NCBI RefSeq assembly: GCF_050624435.1
Contig: NC_134530.1
Location: forward strand, 143,694,721 to 143,758,720
Length of the DNA stretch: 64,000 nt
Direction of reading: 5' to 3'
Source of the DNA: Tenrec ecaudatus
Taxonomy: Eukaryota > Chordata > Mammalia > Afrosoricida > Tenrecidae
The notes beneath the pieces are model-generated. The model had not been told where the DNA came from. It was given only the letters and a program-made list of their open reading frames with translations, and ran no database searches. Made by a program: the position numbers and the translations under genes. Shown piece after piece: positions 56,018 through 64,000 of this stretch; the stretch's first letter is position 1, and each line of letters opens with the position of its first letter.

Positions 56018-57560
56018 TTGTCGTTAGGTGCCATCAAGCCGATTCTGTCCCACGGGGACCCTGTGCACAACAGAGCGAAACACTGCATGGTCCTTCATCA
56101 TCCTCGCGTTCCACGTTCGTCCCTGTGCCCAAGCCCGTTGTTGTAGCCATGGTATCAACCTATCTCCTCACCAGGCACGATGTCCTTCCCCAGGGCCTGG
56201 TTTCTCCTGACAATATGTCCAAACTATATAAGACAAAGCCTCGTCATCCTTGCCTCTCAGGAGCACGCTGACCTTACTTCTTCCAGGACAGTTCGGTTTG
56301 TCCTCTCAGCAGTCCGTGGTACCTTGAGTAGTGTCCTCCACCTCCATCCAAATGCACCCGCTGCGACGAGACTGGTCTGCTTGACACTGAGTTGCAAACC
56401 ATCCTGAGGCTACCATCGTCGCCCTTCATCAGGAGGAGTTTCAAGTCCTCCTCACTTTCAGCAAGCAAGGTTGCGTCATCTGCACATTGCAGGTTGTTAA
56501 TAAGCCTTCCTCCGATCCCACAGTCTTCTTCATACAAGCCGGCTTCTCTGATGATTTGCTCAGCACACAGATTGGATAAGTATGGTCAGAGGAAACAACC
56601 CTGACTCACATTTGTCCTGATTTTCAACCACGCAGTGTTGCTCTGTTCACACAACTGGCTGTTGGTCCATGCACAAGTTCCGAAAGAGCTCAATGAAATG
56701 TTCTGGAATTCCCATTCTTCTCAAGGTGATCCGTGGTATATTACGGCAGTGGAATGTCTTAGCATAGTGAAACACACATGAACGTCTTTCTGGTATTCTC
56801 TGCCTTGAGCTAAGATCCTGACCCTTATTCTACATCCTCTTCTGAGTCTGAACTTCTGCGAGATCCCTGTCAAGGTACTGCTGCAACCGTTGTTGGATGA
56901 TCTTTAGTAAAATTTTACTTGCTTGGATATCAATGATATTGTTGTATAGTTTGAGCATTCTGTTGGGTCACCTTTCTTTGGAATGGGTAAAAATATGGAT
57001 CTCTCCCAGTCAGGTAGCCGTCTTCCAAATGTCTTGGCACAGACAAAGGAGTGCGTCCGATGCTGGCTGAAACATTTCGATTGGTTTTCCGTCCATTCTT
57101 GGAGCCTTGTTTTCGGCTGATGCTTTCAGTGCAGCTTGAAGGGCTTTCTTCAGTGCCTCGGTCCTAGCTCATGTGCTCCCTCTGGAGATGGTGGACTGTC
57201 CACTAGTTCCTTTTGGCCCAGAGGCGCCATGTATTCATTCCCTTCTCTTGATGCTTCCTGCGTCAGTGACTATTCTGTGCATAGACTCCTTTAAGATCGT
57301 ACCTCAAGGCTTACTTTTCCTCTTCCGTCTTTCAGGGTAAGGTATACTGATCATGTTCTTCCTTGGTGGCTTTCTAACGCTACATCTTTGTACATTTCAT
57401 TGTAATACTTTGCCTTCTTGGGCAGCAATTTGAAATTTCCTGTTGAGCTTCTTTATTTACTCTCCCCTCCCCCCAATTTTCCTTAGCTACACGATTAAAG
57501 CAGGCTTCCGAGACGCTTCTGACATCCACTTCGATCTTTTCTTTCCACTTTAAAAAAGTT
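56018..57560 (-). mobile_element. RTE (BovB-like) LINE, 3' third of ORF2 and 3' UTR (dead)
   Basis: Antisense landmarks are GTTGTTGTCGTTAGGTGCCA (3' UTR), CACATTGCAGGTTGTTAATA (RT), TTTGCTCAGCACACAGATTG and GGTATTCTCTGCCTTGAGCT. On minus, GRLINNLQCADDATLLAESE spans the RT catalytic box at 56475-56486, here CADD in place of YADD. Numerous stops; not coding. Confidence 0.88.
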
Positions 57561-57649
57561 GCTCAAGGTGAGGCAGTTCTGCCCAGGTCTCTTTTTTCTT
57601 TTTTGAGTTCTACCCAGTTCTGTAGTGGTAATGAGTAGTAATGGATCCA

Positions 57650-58805
57650 CTAACTTTGTGAGTAGTAATGGGATCACTAAAGTGAACATTAACGTGGTCG
57701 ACAAATATAAGGAAAGATGTGCATGGTTGTTAGTCACCAGGGAGAGGCCCATAAAAACTACAAGATAGCCTCTCACTCCCCCACTGATCAAAACACAACA
57801 CATGCTGGCAGTGTCAGGGAGATTGGAAGCCTGCTCCCCTGCTGGTGGGGGTTGTACATTGGCTCAAATATGAAAAATGATACGGTGCTTCCTCAAAAGC
57901 CAGAAAACTAGAGCCCCCTTTGGTCCCACACTGAGAATCTATCTACCCTAGGCACTAAATGTCATGACAGGAACAGACACACGCTCACCTATGTTCATTG
58001 CAACACTATTCACAACAGCAAAGAATGAAACCCACCTCACTGCCCACCACAGATGAATGGATAAAAACACCGAGGCGCATGCACAGAACAATGGTGAGTT
58101 CGCACGGAATACTGTGATGCGGCTAGGGCTGAAGGTCCCGATGCTGTGTGAAATCAGCCAATCACAGGAGGACGGGTGCTGGATGTGCACGCTAGTGTAA
58201 AAAGCCAGCAATCGCAACATCCTTTGGTGTTCACGAGAAGAAGGGGGAACCTTCTCCCACATGGTAGACACTTGTCCGTCGGGTCATGGGTAAAGCGATA
58301 TCCAATAAGGGTGACGGCATCACAGCTTGATCAGAGTGACAGGAGACACTAAGGAGTACACAGCAAGAAGGGGGGGCTTTGGTAAGAGTCACAGCACGTA
58401 AGCATTTGCAACAATAGTCATTCCAACCCCCAAATGTGTGTGGGTACACAGGTCCATGTCGATGTTTACAGAGGCAGAAGTGCTTATGTCTAAGCATTTC
58501 TGTGGGCGTATACAGGCGTATGGGTGCTGCGTGGATATTTAAAAGGCACATGGGGGCACAGGTATGAAAACTCTATAGACCTAGCCAAACACCTTGTGGG
58601 ATTGGGGTGCTAGGTTTGAGAGCTTAAGGCTGCTGTTTCAAGAAGCAACTTTGTCAGTTGGCATCACAACGCTTGTAAAGACGGTGTCCTGCGTCTTCCC
58701 TTAGTGAGTCCTGTCTGGGATCTTTGAGCAAAGGAGAGTGAAGGAATGCAAAGGCTCAAGGGAGCAGCTAGATTTGGCCAACCATGGCCTCTATCCACGA
58801 ACACG
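57650..58805 (+). mobile_element. L1 ORF2 3' end and 3' UTR
   Basis: CTATGTTCATTGCAACACTA, TTCACAACAGCAAAGAATGA and GATGAATGGATAAAAACACC are L1 ORF2 near the C-terminus; GCTTAAGGCTGCTGTTTCAA onward resembles an afrotherian L1 3' UTR. The copy ends at the LTR boundary. Confidence 0.72.
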
Positions 58806-58812
58806 TAGATGG

Positions 58813-59327
58813 TGCGTTAGGCTGGGTTGTCTAGAGAAACAACCCCACTGACACTCTTATGTATATGAGAAAGAAATTTCTACCAAGAAATAACTTTATA
58901 TCAAGAAGACATCCCAACCCAGGCCAACTCAGTCTACGGGTCCCCTGTTAGTCAGAGCGCTCTTCAGACTCAAGCAGCCGACGGCCGACAGCCACATAAA
59001 GGTGAAGCGAGGTGCAGGAAGCTCACAAGGCCGCTGGGTTCAGAGTCTTGCGGATCCAAGGTCTGTGGAAACATGGCAGGGCGCCAACAGCCCCCAGGTT
59101 GGTTCTCAGGGTCCCCAGCCCACGTGGGGCTGCTCTTGGAGGCAGACACAGAGTCCCGGCGAGCAGGGAGGGTGGAGGGGCAGAGGGATGAGAAGTTCCC
59201 AGGGCCTCCCGTAGAAAAAGACCGCACCTGGAGGGTGGCCTCTGCAGGCGGTGACCTGGCTGATCGGTTGGATGCCAGGCCTACACTTTCACACAGGTGC
59301 AAGTTGACATACTATCTAACTGCCACA
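58813..59327 (+). mobile_element. Solo LTR, copy 5
   Basis: It starts TGCGTTAGGCTGGGTTGTCT and ends CTAACTGCCACA. The target duplication GATGG lies at 58808-58812 and 59328-59332. The interior is more GC-rich and diverged than copies 1-4. Confidence 0.82.
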
Positions 59328-59559
59328 GATGGTATTGGGTAGAATGGGGTGGGTGGTGTGCGTGTGTGTGGGGGGGTATGTAGAACAAAACCCACATTCC
59401 TAAAATTGACCAGATGTACTAGCACCCCTGAGTCTGGCATCCTGGGATACCCTGTACCCTCAGAACTCAGACCACTCCTGGAGCTCCTCTGTCGGCTCAA
59501 AGACAGGTCATCTCATAAAGTAACGCCACCATGAATACCGGGTGCCTCCAAACAGCCAT

Positions 59560-59800
59560 TTAAATTCGACCTCCTCGTGGCTCACAGGAACCCCAGGTCA
59601 GAAGTGAGGAGGGGAGGGACTACTGGAAACAGAATCACCAGAAGGGAAACAAGGAGGATGCTGACAGACTGTGAAAAGTATAACCAATGTCACGGGACAA
59701 TATATTTGGACAAGTTCACTGAGAGCCTCCTGTGCTATGTGACGTCTCCCCCCAAAATCACAATAGGATGGGTGATGGCTGGACAAATCAGCAGGGGGCA
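59560..59800 (+). mobile_element. Possible older L1 3' end
   Basis: ATAACCAATGTCACGGGACA and CTCCCCCCAAAATCACAATA resemble the terminus of afrotherian LINE 3' UTRs. Low certainty. Confidence 0.35.
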
Positions 59801-59984
59801 CCTGTGACTCAGAGGAGCTGGGAGCCTGGCGTCACTTCACATGATTCCTGCCCAGCGGGCACGGCTGCATAACCTGGATCACCAAGAAACACCTCCAAAC
59901 CCCCAAAGTTACATGGTACAAAGTAACGTCACAAATACCAAGGTGACAAAAGACAAGGAAAGATTGCAGACCTCTTTCAGGAGG

Positions 59985-60150
59985 AAAACTCACTGCCATC
60001 AAAGTGAGGCCGACTCCTCGTGACCCTATAGGACTGGGTGGGACTGCCCCTGTGAGCTTCCAAGTCTGTGGCTCTTCCTGGAAGCGCAAAGCCTGTCTGT
60101 CTCCCAGGGACTGCCATGCCAGGCGGTGTGAACTGCTGACCTCATTGCTG
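59985..60150 (-). mobile_element. AfroSINE
   Basis: ACTCACTGCCATCAAAGTGA, GACTCCTCGTGACCCTATAG and GTGAACTGCTGACCTCATTG are the complement of tail, body and linker. Confidence 0.85.
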
Positions 60151-60184
60151 GAAGAAAGGAGACTTTAAAAACAAACAAAGGCGA

Positions 60185-60540
60185 CTGAATGCCACACATG
60201 CACCTGGATTGGCCCCTGGATATTGACAGTGTCACCTGGACTGTCAGTGGAATTTCTCTATTGGGTGGGCGTTTTACACTGATATTAATTTCCTGATTCT
60301 AATGGCAGATGGGAGCTATGGAAGTACCACCGGTATGTGAAGGAATAGTGGGGCACTGGGCCTGGTACTTCCTCTGAAGGGGGTCAGGGAGAATGAGAAG
60401 GCTGGGCAGGGGGTAGGAGAGACGTGTGAGGAAGAGAGCAAGCCCCAGGCGGTCACTTGGGTAAAGGGTGGGCACAGTGGGGGAACTGGGTGAAGTCGTT
60501 CTCACAAATGTCCGTTGCATTGGAAACTTTAAAAGGACTC
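60185..60540 (+). mobile_element. Old L1M-type 3' end
   Basis: GGATTGGCCCCTGGATATTG, GATATTAATTTCCTGATTCT, ATGTGAAGGAATAGTGGGGC and a tail near GGAAACTTTAAAAGG follow the L1M 3' consensus order. Confidence 0.6.
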
Positions 60541-61555
60541 CGGAGTGCCAAGCACATAGGACGCCAGCGCCCTTCAGACCCAGGCCCGCGAGGCCCTTGG
60601 TGAGTGTTAAGATCTGTGAGCAGTGGGAAGCAGCTGGGAGTCACAGACATGGGCAGGCTCTGGGGTACCCGGCTGTTAGGTGGGGAAGCAGAAGGCACTT
60701 CGCATCTCTGAGCCCCCTGCTGTCACCAGAGTCCTCTGTGAGATCAATAATGCAGGTTACAGTCAGTCATGAAACATGACACCAGGTATAAATCATGCAT
60801 GGTACCGTCTTCCTCCCAGAAAACTACAACTACTGACTGTAAAGTTGTCCTGATGGCTTTCAGCTCTTCAGCCGGCGACCGTCTCCGTGTCGGACTCACA
60901 GACGTGGCCCCTCTCACAGCCTGGGAACCAACCGAGGTAGTCCAGCACCTGGGAAAGGGGCGAAGTGGCGGCAGAGCCACCGCGGTCCGCACGCTTGTCC
61001 CTGGGCCCCTGCTGCTGGCACCTTCTCTGTGAGGGGAGACCCCATGGGGATTACAGATTCATAAGCATCTGCCGGTGTGGCCTCTGCCCCACTCCGGACA
61101 AAAGGAGCGAAAACACTTTACAGGGTGTTGGAACAGAAACCCCTCCCTGGCAATCTGGGAGTCAGGGGCCTAGAGCCCAGCACCACCGAGAAGCTGGGAG
61201 ACAGCAGCGGAAACCACCTGTGCCGGGCGGACACTCCCCAAACCCAAAGCCCTTCGCCCACATTGGCTTGAATGGAACCTCAAAGCCACCGCAGCCGGTA
61301 AAGTGTGACAAACCCTCTCTCTCGCTGCACCTGTCCCCCCGCCTCCCCAAACCAGAAAATGACGGCCAGAGACATTGACCTTGCTCCCAGCTACAGAGCT
61401 CATGCATGGCCCAGACGGGCCTCCACACCAGGATGTAGCACAGTCCCTGGGCAGCACAGGGGATGTTTGGACATTGGCACCGCCCCGCAGCCCCTTTCTG
61501 GGCAGCCTCTGTGCCCTGGCCGGTGCCCACAGTTTCTGATCCACTCAGGGAGAGT
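60541..61555. other. Intergenic, GC-rich, no gene recognised
   Basis: ORFs up to about 188 codons on both strands reflect GC content. None has a recognisable product or splice structure. Confidence 0.5.
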
Positions 61556-61559
61556 GTGG

Positions 61560-61662
61560 CGGCTGTCTGGTCTGTACGCTGGATGGCGCACAGTGTTACT
61601 CTGACATATGCGGGCGGCGGCTCCAGGAGCGGCAGTGACTCGATGGCCACGGGTTTGGGGTT
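61560..61662 (+). mobile_element. AfroSINE 3' end
   Basis: GGCAGTGACTCGATGGCCAC then GGGTTTGGGGTTTTT is the characteristic tail. Confidence 0.7.
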
Positions 61663-62045
61663 TTTCTCTGCCCCCTGGGACTCTGTCTCCGGGACCCTTG
61701 GCTTCTCCCCTGCCCCTGTCATTCCCATCCCCGGTGCCTGGTCCCCTCGCAGCTTGATGCTGGGGTTCTCTATGTGCCATGTCTGGCCGCACTTCCCCCC
61801 ATGTACCAGTGGGCTTCCTAAAGTTCCTAGGAAGAGGCTGTTACCTTTTCATTTCCCCCTGCACGACGTCGTGCAGCCTCTTCCTGCACCCCAGCTCGCT
61901 GGCAGGGCCGCCCCACCGCAGCCCCTCCCGCGTGCCTCAAGCTGCTGCCCCCTGCTCTGGAGCCTGCAAGAGAGAGGGAGACGATGTTGCCCCGCGGCCT
62001 CATGAAGCTGGCGCTGTGCATTCACCTGTATGTTCTCCTTGACTC

Positions 62046-62235
62046 CCAGGAGGAGCCCGGGTGGGGTAGTGGCTACGTGTCAGGCTGCTAGCCGCAAGGT
62101 CAACAGTTCAAAACCACCAGCGAGCCGTCTCCGCAGGTGAAGGGCACCAGAGCTTTCTACGCCAGTCAAGAGTGACAGTCTCGGGCATCCGCGGGGGCAG
62201 TCGCCATGGTTCGGGACCCACGATGGCTGCGGGTC
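62046..62235 (+). mobile_element. AfroSINE, near full length
   Basis: GAGGAGCCCGGGTGGGGTAG, GGTCAACAGTTCAAAACCAC, AGAGCTTTCTACGCCAGTCA and CATCCGCGGGGGCAGTCGCC. Confidence 0.9.
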
Positions 62236-62804
62236 TGACTCCGGCTTCTGGTCTAGCCCATGCGCACAGGCCTCTTCCTCGCAGAGCATCGCAGCAGCAG
62301 GAGCCAGGCCTGATTTCTGCTCCTTGCCCCCCTCCCTGAGTCAGGCTGGAGGAAGCTCCAGCAATGTCAGCTTCTCATTACACACCATCTGCACCCAGAC
62401 AGACAGATGGATCAACATCAGAGGCTCTGCTGGACCCCGGGGAGAGCAGCTGCTCTGCTCTGGCGCAGCCTCACCTTCTGGCAGCAGTTGCCGTGGTCCT
62501 CGGGCTTCGGTTGGCCCCTGGTCCCCTCAGGTACTGAGAGCACTGAGCAGGAGGGAGTGCTCTGGCCCTGGGAGGTGTGTAATTGGGGGACTGGATGGGC
62601 ACAGGTGGTCCATTGACCCTTGACTGCCGACTGACATCTGGGCCTTAGAACTGGGGCTCTGTGGTGGGGTAGGGCCGGCCGGTATTGTGAGGAGCCTGGT
62701 CTCCAGGCTGCAGCCAACCAGCGGAATGCCCTGGAGCAAATCTCTTCCTCGCTGGGGCAGCTTCCTGTTTTTCTGATGTGACTTGTGTCTTTTCAGGTTC
62801 CTGT

Positions 62805-62945
62805 TGTCTGTGACGTGCTGGAGTGGTTAGACTGTGCTGCGATCCCCAAGGTCGGCAGTTCAAAACCACCAGCAGCTCCTCGGGAGAAAGACTGGGCTCT
62901 TTTTCCAGAAAGTCAGCACTGACTCGATGGCAGCGAGTTTGGTGC
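62805..62945 (+). mobile_element. AfroSINE with shortened body
   Basis: GTCGGCAGTTCAAAACCACC, CTCCTCGGGAGAAAGACTGG and CACTGACTCGATGGCAGCGA. Confidence 0.88.
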
Positions 62946-64000
62946 TTGGGGTGGAGTTTCTGGGCGGTTACCATCTCTGGGATTCTGGCCTTCCGACTCC
63001 TGGCCTAGATTCACAGCCGAGTCCGGAAACGCAGTCTGAAATGGTGGGAAGTTTGGGGAGCGGAGAGCACTGTGCCCAGCGGGGTCGGTGGAAGTTGCCC
63101 TGCAGCCCAGCCATGGGACCCCACAGGACTGTGAGCTATTGGAGGGGGGATGGGGCAGAGGGGAGCCCAGTAGCCCCCACGCCTCTGTTCCTCCGTTGGT
63201 GGGTGAAGCCCCCACCTCGGCCTCAGGCCTGTCCCTGGGAGCCCTGGGCTGTTCGATTCAGCAGAGAACATTCCGGATGGAGGGAAAGGGAAGCTTTGAC
63301 AGAACCGTCAGCTGCGTGTGTATCGGGGTTGGTTCCGCCTGTGACGCAGGGAGAGGAGGTCTGGATAGTTTGCAGCCCTCTCCCGGCCTTGACAGGTCAT
63401 CCCTCCCCACCAGAAGCCAGGACAGGAAGTGATTCGGAGCCTCCCTTCGGCCCCTCAGCTGCCTGGACAGCGACCCGCCCACGGGTCTGGGGCTGCTCCG
63501 CTGAGCTGCTGCTTGCTGGAGCCGCAGGAGCCTGGGCGAAGGAGTGTCCCCCTCCTGGTGCTTTGCTGCCATCTACCCCACAGAAATCAAACTTGCCACA
63601 GCCCCGGGGGCCCGCGAGTGGCTGGTGGGCATGGGGCCAGCAGATCCAGCTGCCTTAGGTGTCCTCTTGCTGCGGGGGTGGAGAGAAGCTGGACTTGGAA
63701 GGTTCCCTCTTGTGAGTGACTTAGGTGACCCAAGTCCCTTTCCTGTGCCTCTTGATCTCCCGAGAGACCACTCAGAGGGTCCCCTGAGGGCCAGGTCAGG
63801 GTCAGCCCAGAGGCCACGAGTCCATCTTCCCAGGCTGGAGTGGCGCTTTTGTGCCTGAGCTCAAAGGAGCCTGGCCAGGGTGGCGCCCCAGTGAGCCGCC
63901 TGGCCCCAAGTGGCAGGAGGCGGCCACCGGCTGCTTCCCCACAGACAGACGGCGTATTGATCCTGCACGCCCACCCCTCCCTCTCTCCACTTCATGGCGC
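62946..64000. other. GC-rich, apparently unique end of window
   Basis: About 1 kb of GC-rich, repeat-poor sequence. ORFs up to 274 codons overlap on both strands without a recognisable protein. It might approach the next gene (GPR61 by human order), but no coding exon of it is visible. Confidence 0.4.

Noticed and set aside
24536-59327. A CRISPR-like or satellite reading of the recurrent ~500-bp repeats
   Set aside because: Copies are 0.5-10 kb apart, each with its own target duplication and no regular spacing; dispersed LTRs explain them.
62834-63658. 274-codon plus-strand ORF near the window end
   Set aside because: Starts inside an AfroSINE (SAVQNHQQLL is SINE-encoded), and the rest is low-information GC-rich sequence without a known domain.
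62946-64000. GPR61 coding exon at the right end
   Set aside because: None of the frames shows seven-helix receptor sequence (no DRY-type, CWxP or NPxxY-like segments).

Overview
The window is nuclear DNA of a placental mammal, almost certainly an afrotherian and plausibly a tenrec. Three single-copy genes match human 1p13.3 gene order (ATXN7L2, CYB561D1, AMIGO1) and have vertebrate GT-AG introns. About twenty copies of a tRNA-derived SINE carry the afrotherian AfroSINE layout: a tRNA-like head (CCCTGGTGGC / AGCAGTTC), a GTTACAGTCT body and a GACTCGATGGCAGTGAG tail. Young L1 3' ends, RTE LINE pieces and one solo-LTR family also fit that clade. The species call is inference from repeat content.

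Layout. Positions 1-6,000 hold the 3' two thirds of ATXN7L2 (+), a SAGA-type SCA7-domain protein, in nine exons. Positions 7,080-9,124 hold the CpG-island promoter and all three coding exons of CYB561D1 (+), a cytochrome b561 family ferric/ascorbate reductase. CYB561D1 converges on AMIGO1 (-): its coding exon is 19,545-21,026, its inferred ~6 kb 3' UTR runs down to a polyadenylation signal near 13,469, and a CpG-island promoter lies at about 21,380-22,290. Repeats are sparse to here. A (TC)n tract at 22,459 marks the change.

Positions 22,900-64,000 are intergenic and dominated by interspersed repeats; no intact protein-coding gene was found. Human gene order predicts GPR61 next, but its coding exon is not present. 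The repeat record is detailed: (i) five solo LTRs of one family, all on +, each with a perfect 5-bp target duplication; (ii) nested insertions, including L1 within LTR within L1, L1 within RTE, L1 within L1, and a SUMO2 retrocopy within an AfroSINE; (iii) a probable L1 3' transduction; (iv) three adjacent hAT-type DNA transposons, one resembling the URR1/SPIN group; (v) TBCA and SUMO2 processed pseudogenes; (vi) a ~122-bp segment copied in inverted orientation into an LTR from 1.5 kb away. A non-repetitive block at 48.5-50.2 kb contains a homeodomain-site-rich stretch that may be a regulatory element.

The three genes share no pathway; they are ordinary syntenic neighbours. Exon limits were set by reading frame, splice consensus and remembered family sequence. 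Repeat family names are from memory and no database was searched.
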